Assembly (NCBI GenBank): GCA_030435675.1
Contig: CM059624.1
Location: forward strand, 15,276,769-15,340,768
Length of the DNA: 64,000 nt
DNA from: Steinernema hermaphroditum
Taxonomy: Eukaryota > Nematoda > Chromadorea > Rhabditida > Steinernematidae
Direction: 5' to 3'
In this document: in pieces, positions 43,792 through 54,202 of the stretch
How positions within the stretch are numbered: the stretch's first letter is position 1
How the letters are laid out: each line of letters starts with the position of its first letter
Made by a program: the position numbers and the translations under genes
The notes under the pieces: model-generated
Told to the model about the DNA's origin: nothing
Seen by the model: the letters and a program-made list of their open reading frames with translations, nothing else
Databases searched by the model: none

Positions 43792-46423
43792 ATGGCTGCG
43801 AATGCGAACGGTGATGTGATCCGTGCAGAGGTGGAGAAGGCCGCCTCTGACGAGCAAAGTTCGTCAGTGGCGGCGCCTGCGACCGAGGATCAAGTTGCGA
43901 AGAACGAGAACGGCGGTGGCGATGTCGTGGCGGCGGCGAAGGAGAAGAAGGTGCGCTTTTGAGCCGAGGCGGCTTCCGTGATTTATCGCCTCTTTCTGTT
44001 TCAGGCTCGTCGTCAGAGCGGCGGCGGCGCTACGCGAAAGGACACCAAGGAGAAGGAGAAAGATCAGGCTCCGCGTGATAAGGTTCGCAACAACAGCGCG
44101 CGCAATCATCGAAAGTCGACCACGAACACCACCACCACCACCAAAGATAAGGACGGCAAGTCGGGAGCCGTTTCTGATGGTGATGTCGCCAAGGCGGAAA
44201 AAGAGAAGAAGGAGCGTAAGCGCATTTCGACTTCCGGACGCCAGAAGCGGCTGACCAAGGGCTCCACGACGTCCGTTAACTCGAACGGCGATGGATTCGA
44301 GTATTCTGATGAATGTAGGTTCTGGAAATGCTTAGCTTCGAAGACCCACAATAGTGGATTATTAGACTAACTACTGATGGTTATTAATATAATCCTGGCT
44401 ACTAATAGAGTCCTAACTCCGAGTTAGATCAGCCCAAAAGTAGTCCATTCATGGACATCATTGGTCTAGACAGGCAATCTACACTCTACTATAATCAAAC
44501 AGTAGAATGGCATGTCTTGATCGTTCCCATCGAGCTAATACATATCCAGCTCAACGTCTGAATATTTTGGCCATATTATCTACTTTTGGTCCTCTATCAC
44601 AGCACTTTTTTAGAAGATGGTCTAGATTTGGAACACCTTTTAGTTGTGTCCGTTTTTGACAAGTATTCAATGGAGAAAAATCCAATTGAAAAGCTCTCCC
44701 CTCCCCCGTATGAACTGGTTCTAAAGCTGCCTCATTGCAACGAATCCTTAATGACCTATTCCAGTCGAACTGGACGAGCCCTTCAGCGACTCCGACGACG
44801 ACTCACCACGCCGTCGTGGGCCCGCCAAGCCGAACCTCAACATTCCCCGTGGCCGCATCAGGACTCTGTCCGGAACCGTACCTGCCGTCGGCTTCTCCCC
44901 GAAATGGGGCGGACCGACCATGTGCCTCAGCTGCCTGCAGTTCTTCGACCTGCCCGAGATGATTGAAGAATTTAGCGAGTACGTCGATCGCCTCTGGTTT
45001 GGGTCTTTCAATGACCATGTTATAGGCATCTTCTCCGCGATCATCACATTGTTGTGAGCGAGATGGAGCTCATCGTCGACCCAAAGCGTTACATCGAGCA
45101 CTGGCGCAAGCGATTCTCGAAAGAGAGCGTGGACAAGGTGTTCCCGAAGGTAGTGCCCGACGAGAAGGACGCGTACCACGGCAAGACCGACTACTACTAC
45201 TTCATGTCGGAGAAGCTCGACGAGGACAATCAGCTTCGGCAACGTTTGGCCATGCGTCGTCTGGAGGAGGCCCTAGCGTGTCAGCAACGCGAACGCGAGG
45301 ATACCACCTTCCAGATGCAGTGCATATTCTGCCGATACACCGCCCGTGGCAATCGCTCGAAGATCATCCATCACATCTACATGATTCACCATCTGAACTT
45401 GGGATCGCCGGACAACTTGGTATTCGTCAGCGAGTACATCGACCATCTCAAAGAGAAGCTCGTCCGGTGAGCAGCTGTTGGCCGGCCGCAAATCATGCGA
45501 TCCGTTTTAGCAACGAGTGTATTTACTGTGAGAAGACGTTCGCGGACCGAAGCACCTTGATGGACCACATGCGCAAGCGTAACCATCGCGAAGTGAACCC
45601 GAAAAACAACTACTATGACAAGTTCTACATCATCAACTATCTGGAGCTCGGAAAACGCTGGTTGGACGTGCTCGCCGAGGACTTCGAAGACACCATGCCG
45701 ACGTTCGAGGATTCGGACGAAGAGGAGGAGGAGAACTCGTGGCACGAGTGGCAGGAGGACAACATCGACGAGGGTCAAACGCGTGTGCTCTGCTTGTTCT
45801 GCGATGAGAGCTACGACGAGGCCACGGAGCTGCTGGACCACCTGAAGGACGCGCACAAGTTCGACTTGCTGAAGATCATCGCCGACGAGAAGATGGACAT
45901 CTACAACCGTATGAAGTTCCTCAACTACGTCCGTACCAAGGTAGTATCATCTTTTATGCTTCATTTTCTACAACAGTGACTGATTTAGATGTACAACGGA
46001 GCGTGCTTCGTGTGTGGCAAGGAAGATCTTGGCGGCTTAGCTGGACTGCGCAAGCATTTGGCCGAAGACAACCATCTGGGTTCGGGCATTGGTGAACGCG
46101 AAAAGTGGGACGCCGAGGAGAATCTGGTGCCCACTTTCGGCAACGACCACTTCTTGTGGATGCTGGAATCGTTGATCGAAGCGAAAGAACTCGGACCGAA
46201 CGCTCTCGACCAGGAAGAACCGACGAAGAACGGACCGTCTGTCGCTAAGGAAGAACACTACAAGGCTCTGATAAAGGAGTCAGAGGACAATACTGTGCAG
46301 GGGGTGAGTGCGTGTGGCCGTGACTGGAAGCTCATCTCTATCGCTTAGGTTGTCGCCGAAGATCTGCCCGAATTGAACAACTCGATCTTGGAGGACGGCG
46401 AGCTTCTCGACTCGCTCCGTTAA
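43792..46423 (+). CDS. ztf-7: zinc finger protein 277 homologue (ZNF277/ZTF-7), seven exons, 647 aa
   Basis: Exons 43792-43950, 44005-44314, 44765-44978, 45026-45466, 45511-45940, 45989-46303 and 46349-46423 join with correct phases to 647 residues. The first ~155 residues are low-complexity and charged (Lys/Glu/Ser/Thr, a run of Thr). Five C2H2-type fingers follow, starting at CLSC (about 210), CIFC, CIYC, CLFC and CFVC, with an acidic stretch (DSDEEEEEN) between the third and fourth. The finger order and spacers match ZNF277; the C. elegans relative is ZTF-7, reported to work with ribosomal protein RPS-2. It is therefore probably a nuclear/nucleolar RNA- or ribosome-linked factor. The gene symbol rests on family resemblance only. 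Confidence 0.88.
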
Positions 46424-46569
46424 ACTTGTTTCACGCGTGCGGCGTGTGTGTATCACACAGTCCTCGATACTATTTTGTTGTTTTCTATATGTTGTTGGGG
46501 GTCGTTACTGTTTTCTTCTAACATAGTTTCACCCCATTTTTGAGGAGTTAAGAGTTGTTGCTTGAGATG

Positions 46570-46575
46570 AATAAA
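46570..46575 (+). terminator. polyadenylation signal AATAAA
   Basis: AATAAA 147 bp after the ZNF277-like stop codon. Confidence 0.7.
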
Positions 46576-46661
46576 TGTAAATGAACCGATCTTTGATGTT
46601 AGTCACCATGAAACATATTTATGATTGTCAAAAAACGCGGAATTTTGGGGCGAGCGATGTG

Positions 46662-46693
46662 GAAGGTCGCAGGTTCGATCCCTGTAAGCGGTA
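46662..46693 (+). pseudogene. tRNA-Thr 3' fragment
   Basis: Matches the last ~32 nt of the tRNA-Thr genes (GAAGGTCGCAGGTTCGATCC then CTGTAAGCGGTA) with two substitutions; the 5' half is missing. It sits 188 bp before Z2, at the same relative position as the intact tRNA before Z3 (192 bp). Confidence 0.85.
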
Positions 46694-46737
46694 AATCCCC
46701 TTTCTTCGCATCGCTTCGTTCATTATTGCGTCACATT

Positions 46738-46822
46738 TTTTAGAATTTTCAAAAGCGACGCTTCTGTCGTCATAATCTAATCGATAGAAGTGCGATGTTG
46801 CATTGCTCGCTGACCATAAAAG
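46738..46822 (+). promoter_or_regulatory. Z2 promoter region: weakened heat-shock-type element and TATA-like box
   Basis: TTTTAGAATTTTC at 46738-46750 has one mismatch to the nTTCnnGAAnnTTCn pattern that is perfect before Z3. CATAAAAG at 46815-46822 lies about 60 bp before the Z2 ATG. Confidence 0.45.
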
Positions 46823-46881
46823 ACCTGACGTCTTGTCGTTAATCAGAAGTCATTCGACCAAACATTCGTAGAACCACCGAA

Positions 46882-47316
46882 ATGGACCCCACGATGTGCC
46901 GAGCGGGATGTGGCTTCTTTGGCTCCGAGAAGTTCGACTCGTTCTGTTCACAGTGCTTCAAACAGCAGTGTTCTGAAAGCCACCAGCAGCCGAGCACTTG
47001 CGCCCGTCCAGCGACGCCAGTTGAACCTCTTCAACTACCTTTCCCTGCCCCGAAAGCTACGAAAGAAGTGGAAAAACCTGTAGAGAGTGTCGCCGAATCC
47101 TCCGCTCCGTCACTACCCAAGAAGACGAACCGCTGCACAACCTGTAGCAAACGAGTCGGCTTGCTCGGCTTTTCTTGCCGCTGTGGAGGACTCTTTTGCT
47201 CCCAGCATCGCTACGAGAAGGAGCACAACTGTGGCTTCGACTACAAGTCGCTGGAAAGGGAGTGGATCGCCAAGGCAAATCCTGTCGTGCAGGCTGACAA
47301 GATCCAAAAGATCTAA
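46882..47316 (+). CDS. A20/AN1 zinc-finger protein Z2 (ZFAND5/6-like, 144 aa)
   Basis: Intronless, 144 residues. The A20 finger (C6, C10, C22, C25) and the AN1 finger (RCTTC ... [21 protein letters not shown]) are complete, with the family-typical end NPVVQADKIQKI. It differs from Z1 and Z3 mainly in the Pro/Ser linker. It is expected to bind ubiquitin and take part in proteotoxic-stress responses, from knowledge of the ZFAND family. The upstream 220 bp is very similar to that of Z3, with a tRNA-Thr fragment, a CATAAAAG box and a TTAATCAGAAGTCATT block. Z2 is therefore a duplicate that kept its promoter. Confidence 0.93.
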   Translation: MDPTMCRAGCGFFGSEKFDSFCSQCFKQQCSESHQQPSTCARPATPVEPLQLPFPAPKATKEVEKPVESVAESSAPSLPKKTNRCTTCSKRVGLLGFSCRCGGLFCSQHRYEKEHNCGFDYKSLEREWIAKANPVVQADKIQKI

Positions 47317-48052
47317 ATGCTCTCGTTTTTGCTTCGATTTGCTTTGCGCTAAGATAAACAAATGTGATATTCTCCCTGATACCGAAGCTAGTCTAGGACG
47401 TACATCCCGAAACCGTCCAACATTCTGTGAAATGGATGGTCTTTCAACTCCAGATCTTTCCAGCCGTATTTCTGGAAATAACGGCATTATTATGGCATAA
47501 ATGAGAGCAAATATTAGACCGTAGTCACTGGTCTTCTTCAATCTTCGGCAGAGAGCACGACGTCCAAGAAAAAGACAAAGACCTCGTCACTGACATGGCT
47601 GGCGGCGCTGAGTTCGGTGACGCAGCAAATCTTTGGCTTGACTGCGCTGGTGATCGAGCGGCAATAAAGAGCCAGGTGAATGGAACTACGGCTCCCTGAT
47701 CTTCCAGGCCTTCTGGGAGCCGGGGCGATCATTGTGCCAACAACGACGGCCGAAAACGATCGCACACGCAACTCATCCGAGTGAAGGAGAGCGAGTGGAC
47801 GATAGCTGGGGACGCAAATGAGAGTCCGATTGTTTCCTGCAAAGGACGTTTGCAACGTTTGTAAAAATATTTTCCATTTCTCCGCTTATCTCAAATGCCC
47901 AATGCCCATACGGAACTAATGAAACGTCTTTCCTTCAAGCCATTTCTTGAGCAGAAAAATACATAATTCATGTGAGCCCCCTCCACATGGCGAAGTTTTC
48001 ACCCTTCGAAATCGGCCAATCGGCACTTTAGAGTATTCTATTGTGAAGGACG
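47317..48052. other. spacer with repeat remnant and S3 promoter
   Basis: 47560-47780 holds degenerate sequence with the GGAACTACGGCTCCC core of the 29752-30190 repeat family. 47890-48052 is the S3 upstream region. It shares with S1, S2 and S4 a block reading CGGAAYTAATGAA (here near 47911). Confidence 0.55.
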
Positions 48053-49738
48053 ATGAACGTCCTTGTGCTTCTCGTTTTGCTGGTCTTCTACGCCGACTTC
48101 GCCTTAGCGCTGCAGAAAGTGGCCATTGGTATAGGGCGGCTGAGTGGTCCGTCTTCACTAGTTGTTTTTAGACTGCTTATCACTTAACGGGGACCGCATT
48201 GCTAACTTCAGCGAGTCTTCTGTTCTGTCTTTCGAAGGCTTCGACTGGATTGCTTCGGTCAGCAAGTCGCCATTGCCCACCGTGCCTAAGGCCGCACTAG
48301 TCTTCGAGGCCTTTGACACGCTTCTTACCATCGGAGGGTACAAAGCAGCCGTACGTGCAGCAGTGGCCAGCCTGCTCTGAGCAACACTTTCAGAATCCCG
48401 TCGTGGCGTTCCTGGAGGAATATGAATCTGATATGTGGCGCACATTTAGAAAAATTCAGAACTTGGATCTCAAAGACTATCGAGCAGTGCACCAAAAATT
48501 AGTGGATCTTGGCAGGGCAAATTACATCTTCGATAAGTTGGAGTATTATTTTCAAGCAACTGGCATTCAAAGGAGAGCCGCTTTTCTTTGCGATATGTGC
48601 CAGGAGCAGCCCGCTTTCATACTAAGGGTATGCTGGTTGGAGAAGGAACATTGTAGTTTAGACAAAGGTGGCACATAAACGTTTGGGATAACGGAGTCAC
48701 GGCCATGGGCATCGGCCATCTCTGGTGGCTACCGTACAAATCCTATTTCACACACCCTTCCAAAAATTTCAATGTATTGTTTAGGAGCTCATGGATCAAT
48801 TTATCTACCCGAACTCTTTTTTCTTCCGAGCCTTCGTCAATGTAACGCGCCATGGACAGGAAGCAATGAACTTACTGCGAGTGGAGATGCAGATGACGGC
48901 GGTTTTATTGGTTTGGCCAAATCTACAAGCATTTTTTTATTAAAAATTATTCAGACTGGCGCTGCGAAAATGTGCAGTGAGGTGTGGAATCGTCCCTTTC
49001 AAATAACTCAAATCGAAAAAGACTACAACAATTTGATGAGTACTCTGCAAGAATGGGAGAACGACAGAAAAGTATGACGTTGAAGGTTGAGGGTTATTGC
49101 TCTATGGGTTTCTTCAGAAAGTGGTGCTCGAAAGTCGAGTTATCCCTGACTACTTGTTATCGGAATATTACCAGAAGTTGTCAAAGGATGAAAAGGAGAT
49201 TCTCGACTACACCAACTCTGCCGACGCTGATGAATCTCAACGAGAACTGCGCGCGCTGGCGGAGAAGATGTCGAACGATATAGGACTTCACTTTAACATC
49301 ACCGTCTCCATAATCCTTATCGACTACGCCGACGAACTCTCATATGACATCCATGCCGATAAGAAGGAATACAAGAAGCGTTTCTGGAGAGTGGACCTCG
49401 GACGCGCGAAGGCGTTTCTCTTTGCCGTTGAGCCAACATATGTGCCACAGAATGAGCGGAATGGAGGAATATCTTCGAGTTCTTTGACGACTTTGACGGA
49501 TTTATGTCATAAGTTTGGCCGAATCTCTGAAAAGATTTGGGACGCCAGAAAATCGTTAGAGATCAACTTCAAGACCCAAGTCAAGCAGCGTAGATATGTG
49601 GGCAGAACCTTCCGCGCGCCACAGCCAAGTAATCCACGCGGCGTGAAAACCTGCCAAAGCGACGTATTACCTGCTTTCGGTTTCAGGAAGGACAATCTTG
49701 TTGTTTTTGCGGTGAAGTTTGTGGATCATAACGCCTAA
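48053..49738 (+). CDS. secreted CxxC family protein, copy S3 (six exons, 450 aa)
   Basis: Exons 48053-48128, 48172-48350, 48394-48627, 48785-48910, 48955-49071 and 49118-49738 encode 450 residues, with intron positions and phases identical to S1/S2. The signal peptide is MNVLVLLVLLVFYADFALA. A Cys follows soon after it. The pair is CDMC at the end of exon 3, with a further Cys in exon 5 and one near the C terminus (KTCQSD). The last exon has HFNITVSI and the block RRYVGRTFRAPQPS, shared with S5. S3 to S5 form a subgroup distinct from S1/S2. The frame is intact, and AATAAA follows about 40 bp after the stop. Next comes a tRNA-Thr, then Z3. Function is unknown; it is probably secreted. Confidence 0.85.
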
Positions 49739-49877
49739 CATTCCATGTAGCAATCTCGGCTACTTGGATGGAGTGAAATTTAATAAACTTTGCAACGTTA
49801 TTTTTGCTGTTAATCGCTGTTAAATTACATTCTGGGCCCTTTCCCTAGTAAGCTGTTGGCTGCTGTCTCCGATACGC

Positions 49878-49949
49878 GCCGCTTTAGCTCAGTGGCAGAG
49901 CGTCTGTCTCGTAAACAGAAGGTCGCAGGTTCGATCCCTGCAAGCGGCA
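49878..49949 (+). tRNA. tRNA-Thr (anticodon CGT)
   Basis: A 72-nt cloverleaf identical to 13471-13542. It lies between S3 and Z3, 139 bp after the S3 stop and 192 bp before the Z3 start. Confidence 0.97.
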
Positions 49950-49992
49950 ATCGTTTTCTTTCGAATCGCTTTCTTCATGATTGCATCACATT

Positions 49993-50005
49993 TTCCAGAA
50001 TTTTC
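49993..50005 (+). promoter_or_regulatory. candidate heat-shock element upstream of Z3
   Basis: TTCCAGAATTTTC fits TTCnnGAAnnTTC exactly, the three-unit HSF1 binding pattern. It lies 137 bp before the Z3 start. AN1-type genes are often stress-induced, so the match is plausible, but such short sites also arise by chance. Confidence 0.5.
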
Positions 50006-50069
50006 CAAAGCGACGCTTCTGCCTTCCCAATCTAATCAATAGAAGTGCTATGTTGCATTGCTCGCTGAC

Positions 50070-50077
50070 CATAAAAG
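50070..50077 (+). promoter_or_regulatory. TATA-like box of Z3
   Basis: CATAAAAG, 65 bp before the Z3 ATG, in the same context as the box before Z2 (GCTGACCATAAAAGACCTGAC). Confidence 0.5.
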
Positions 50078-50141
50078 ACCTGACATCTTATCGTTAATCA
50101 GAAGTCATTTGACTGTTTATTCGACTCGTAGAACTACCGAG

Positions 50142-50579
50142 ATGGACCCCACGATGTGTCGAGCGGGATGTGGCTTCTTCGGTTCCGAGAAGTTCGATTC
50201 GTTCTGTTCACAGTGTTTCAAACAGCACTGTCCTGATAGTCACCAGCAGCAGCCGAGCACCGCCGCCCGTCCACCCACGCCAGTTGAATCTCCTGTAGTA
50301 CCTTCCCCTGCGCCGAAAGCTTCGAAAGAAGTGGAAAAGCCTGTAGAGAGTGTCGCCGAATCTTCCGCTCCATCACCACCGAAGAAAACGAACCGCTGCA
50401 CGACCTGCAACAAACGAGTCGGCTTGCTGGGCTTCTCCTGCCGCTGTGGAGGACTCTTTTGCTCCCAGCATCGCTACGAGAAGGAGCACAACTGTGGCTT
50501 CGACTACAAGTCGCTGGAACGAGAGTGGATCGCCAAGGCGAATCCAGTCGTGACGGCTGATAAGATCCAGAAGATCTAA
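50142..50579 (+). CDS. A20/AN1 zinc-finger protein Z3 (ZFAND5/6-like, 145 aa)
   Basis: Intronless, 145 residues. The A20 ligands C6, C10, C22, C25 and all eight AN1 ligands are present; the protein ends [12 protein letters not shown]. The ATG context and first 25 residues are almost identical to Z1 and Z2. The linker (about 30-84) is the most variable part. Expected role: ubiquitin-binding regulator of protein turnover under stress, from the ZFAND5/6 family. It has the best-preserved promoter of the group, with a heat-shock-type site and a TATA-like box. It closes the module S3, tRNA-Thr, Z3. Its 3' flank (with GAAGTCGTCTCTCATGT near 50719) recurs after Z4. Confidence 0.93.
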   Translation: MDPTMCRAGCGFFGSEKFDSFCSQCFKQHCPDSHQQQPSTAARPPTPVESPVVPSPAPKASKEVEKPVESVAESSAPSPPKKTNRCTTCNKRVGLLGFSCRCGGLFCSQHRYEKEHNCGFDYKSLEREWIAKANPVVTADKIQKI

Positions 50580-50739
50580 CTGTTCTCTTTTTACCTCGAT
50601 TGGAAATTTGTAAAGATAAACCCATTTCCCACCCCGTTACCGTAGCACTGAACTTCCGATAGTGTCTTGATAGCATTCGATGACACAGAAACTGATCATT
50701 TCTTAAGCTAGATATCAGAAGTCGTCTCTCATGTGGAAC

Positions 50740-52038
50740 TCAGTGATTTGATATGGACCGCGCGACCGCGCGCAATGTGATAACCCTCCTTCTGTCCGCT
50801 ACAGCAACTTGCCGAGGGCGGCAAGCTTCGGCAAGAAATATGGAGATGGTGATGCCAAAGTGATGCCCTATATCGTTCGACATCTTCTCCGCCAAATCTT
50901 TCAGTTGGTTTTGAGATTCAATAGCATATTCAGAGTGGGTGTAGTCGAGAATCGCCAGCTGATCCTTCGACAACTTCTCGTAGTATTCCGTTAACAAGTA
51001 GTCAGGAATAATCCGGCTTTCGAGCAGCAGTTTCTGAAGCACACCTTAGAGTAATAGCCTTCAACGTCATACTTTTCTGTCATTCTCCCATTTTTGCAGA
51101 GTACCCATCAAAGCGTTGTAGTCTTTTTCAATATCGGATAGTCGTCCGACACGATTCCGTTTGTGAAACCGCACCTCGGTACACAATTTCGCAGCGCCAG
51201 TCTGAATAGTTTTCGGTAAGATAGTGCTTCAAGATTTAGCCAAACCAATAAAATCACCGTACTCTGCAACTCCACTCGCAGTAAATCAAATTCTTCCTGT
51301 GCATGGTGCGTTAGATTGAGGACGGTTTTGGCAAGATGGGAGTTCTCTTTGACAAAATCACTCTGGAGCTGCTAAACAACAGATTGCAAATATTTACATG
51401 GAACCTTTGTCCCAATTGTAAGGTTTGCTTCCCATCCAGCATACCTGTAGAATAATAGCGGGTTCTGTGTTGCACATGTCGCAAAGATAAGTCTCTTTGA
51501 TTTGAATGTCAGGTGCTTCAAAATAATACTGCAACAAGCCGCTAATGAGTTTTGTCTTGCTCAGAGTCTGCAGTTCTCGGTGCATTCTTTGATAGTCCAC
51601 ATTGTGAATTACGTGGTAAATTTTTCTGAATTCGCGTTGCATATCCTCTCGAAATTCCCTCAGAAAGTTCATGACAGGACTCTATAAGTGGTGTTCAGAA
51701 GAGGTCAATCACTACTATTGCACGTACTGCAGGTTGGTATCCTGCGACGGTCATTAGCGTGTCAAAGGTCTTGAAGACTAGTCCGACACCAGGAATTTCT
51801 CGTAATGGCGTCTTGCTGACCGAACGAATCCAGTCGAGGACGTCGGAAGGCTTTACAGGCTTGGAAAGAGGTCGATCGTAACGATTCATTTTGGTCTTCC
51901 TAACTACGAAGCATTCTAAAAAGGACCAATGAAAACGGACCTTTACAATATGTACCAAATACCAATGCTTTCATTCCGCAGTGCGAAGGCGAAGTCGGTG
52001 TAGAAGACCAGAAGAACGAGAAGCGCAACGGCATTCAT
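50740..52038 (-). CDS. secreted CxxC family protein, copy S4, C-terminally truncated (349 aa)
   Basis: Minus-strand exons 52038-51963, 51915-51728, 51681-51445, 51371-51246, 51201-51073 and 51033-50740. The first five match S3 in structure. The signal peptide is MNAVALLVLLVFYTDFAFA, and the CDMC pair is at the end of exon 3. In the last exon the match to S5 stops after HFGITISIF, near 50830. The frame then runs about 30 residues through unrelated sequence to a stop at 50740, losing about 110 residues of the C-terminal domain. The junction lies beside a small hairpin (CTTGCCGA ... TCGGCAAG) and the 3' flank of Z3. It may be a pseudogene or a shortened protein. It is inverted relative to S3 and S5. 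Confidence 0.7.
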
Positions 52039-53197
52039 CGTTGTACCCAATCGAATGCTGAAAGGTGCCGACAGGCCGGTTTAATAAGCCGAAAACTTCG
52101 TCATGCAGCAAAGGAAATGCCTCCAAGAAAAGACGTTTCATTAATTCCGTCTGGGCATTTGACATTTGCGTAGAGCGGAAAAATGGAAAATATACTTCCA
52201 AACGTTCTGCAAAAAAAGTGTATTATATTGTACAGAAGACCATCTATTACACATATTGCTCGACGAAAGAAACGGTTTCGGAGCACGAACGCACTAACCC
52301 ACCTGATCAAGGATTACACAGTGCGAACATATACGAAAAACAAAAATCGGCCATTTTTCATGCAACAACCCAATAGTTTGCCCTGAAACCGTCTCTTTCG
52401 TCGAGCAATATGTGTAATAGATGGTCTTCTGTACAATATAATACACTTTTTTGCAGAACGTTTGGAAGTATATTTTCCATTTTTCCGCTCTACGCAAATT
52501 TTGCAAATGCAAATCTACGCAAATGGTACATATTGTAAAGGTCCGTTTTCATTGGTCCTTTTTAGAATGCTTCGTAGTTAGGAAGACCAAAATGAATCGT
52601 TACGATCGACCTCTTTCCAAGCCTGTAAAGCCTTCCGACGTCCTCGACTGGATTCGTTCGGTCAGCAAGACGCCATTACGAGAAATTCCTGGTGTCGGAC
52701 TAGTCTTCAAGACCTTTGACACGCTAATGACCGTCGCAGGATACCAACCTGCAGTACGTGCAATAGTAGTGATTGACCTCTTCTGAACACCACTTATAGA
52801 GTCCTGTCATGAACTTTCTGAGGGAATTTCGAGAGGATATGCAACGCGAATTCAGAAAAATTTACCACGTAATTCTCAATGTGGACTATCAAAGAATGCA
52901 CCGAGAACTGCAGACTCTGAGCAAGACAAAACTCATTAGCGGCTTGTTGCAGTATTATTTTGAAGCACCTGACATTCAAATCAAAGAGACTTATCTTTGC
53001 GACATGTGCAACACAGAACCCGCTATTATTCTACACGTATGCTGGATGGGAAGCAAACCTTACAATTGGGACAAAGGTTCCATGTAAATATTTGCAATCT
53101 GTTGTTTAGCAGCTCCAGAGTGATTTTGTCAAAGAGAACTCCCATCTTGCCAAAACCGTCCTCAATCTAACGCACCATGCACAGGAAGAATTTGATC
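51033..53197. repeat. large inverted repeat (S4/S5 palindrome)
   Basis: The left arm, up to about 52281, and the right arm, from about 52383, are inverted near-identical copies separated by about 100 bp. Innermost words include CGACGAAAGAAACGG on the left and its near-complement from 52386. Exon 2 of S4 and S5 encode the same protein sequence, and exon 3 differs by two residues. The right arm lacks about 200 bp of promoter and exon 1 (left 51957-52165). It is broken at 53197 by an insertion, after which exon 6 (53446 on) again matches. Confidence 0.9.
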
Positions 53198-54069
53198 CCC
53201 CCATTTGAACCCGCAGGGCTACAGTTTTAGGCCCCAACTTCAGCCCTATCTATGAGCGCCAATCTTGCCGCCCGCAGGGCTATGGTGTCTTGCCGTCCGC
53301 AGGGCTACAGTTTTAGGCCCCAACTTCAGCCCTATCCATGAGCGCCAATCTTGCCGCCCGCAGGGCTACAGGCTAATTGGCTTTTAGTACCTGGAGGGCG
53401 CGAATTCGCGCGCAGCCAGGTTTATTACTCTAAGGTGTGCTTCAGAAACTGCTGCTCGAAAGCCGGATTATTCCTGACTACTTGTTAACGGAATACTACG
53501 AGAAGTTGTCGAAGGATCAGCTGGCGATTCTCGACTACACCCACTCTGAATATGCTATTGAATCTCAAAACCAACTGAAAGATTTGGCGGAGAAGATGTT
53601 GAACAATATAGGGCATCACTTTGGCATCACCATCTCCATATTTCTTATCGACTTCGCCGACGAAGTCGATGAAAGTAACATCCATGCCAATAAGAACGAA
53701 TACAAGAAGCGTTTCTGGCGAGTGGACCTTGGTCGCTCGAAGGCGTTTCTCTTTGCCGTTGAGCCGTCGTCATATGTACCACAGAACGCGTGGAACGGGA
53801 TATCTTGGAGTTCTACGGTGGCTTTGATGGACTTATGTGACAAGCATGGCAAATACTTCCTTGATGAGATGTGGCCCTCCAGGAAAGTCCCAGAGATCAA
53901 CTTTGTGGTCCAGGTCAGGCAGCGCAGATATGTCGGCAGAACCTTCCGGACACCACAGCCACCTAGTGCACACGGCGTGCATACCTGCAAAACCGATATA
54001 TATGGTGGCGGTTTCAGGGACGACAATCTTGTCGTCTTTGCGGCTAATTTTGTGGATTATAGCGCCTAA
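52566..54069 (+). pseudogene. secreted CxxC family copy S5, broken
   Basis: Exon 2 (52566-52753), exon 3 (52800-53036) and exon 6 (53446-54069) are intact and match S4/S3. The promoter and signal-peptide exon are deleted. Exon 4 starts at about 53113 but is cut at about 53197. The rest of exon 4 and all of exon 5 are replaced by 53197-53428, a repeat-rich insertion. The exon 3 donor is also changed (CAC instead of CAG before GT). The remaining C-terminal exon is open for 207 residues and ends like S3. Without a signal peptide and exon 5 it is unlikely to make the normal protein. Confidence 0.85.
53197..53428 (+). repeat. insertion replacing exons 4-5 of S5
   Basis: It contains two tandem copies of a unit with GGGCTACAGTTTTAGGCCCC and AACTTCAGCCCTATC (from about 53215 and 53301). 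It then has the segment 53337-53425 that matches 28973-29051. It rejoins the S gene in the intron before exon 6. Confidence 0.85.
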
Positions 54070-54202
54070 GAGTTCATGTAATAATCTTTGCTGCGTGATG
54101 CCACGAACGAAATTTAATAAACTCTGTAACCTTATGCCTCGTATTTTTGTTCTTCTTTGACAGTGGGGCTTTTGCTGATCATCTCAACGGAAAAGCACCG
54201 AG

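Noticed and set aside
48053..50579. S-family/A20-AN1 pair as a proven toxin-antidote element
   Set aside because: There is no sequence evidence of toxicity, maternal loading or neutralisation; linkage alone does not show this.
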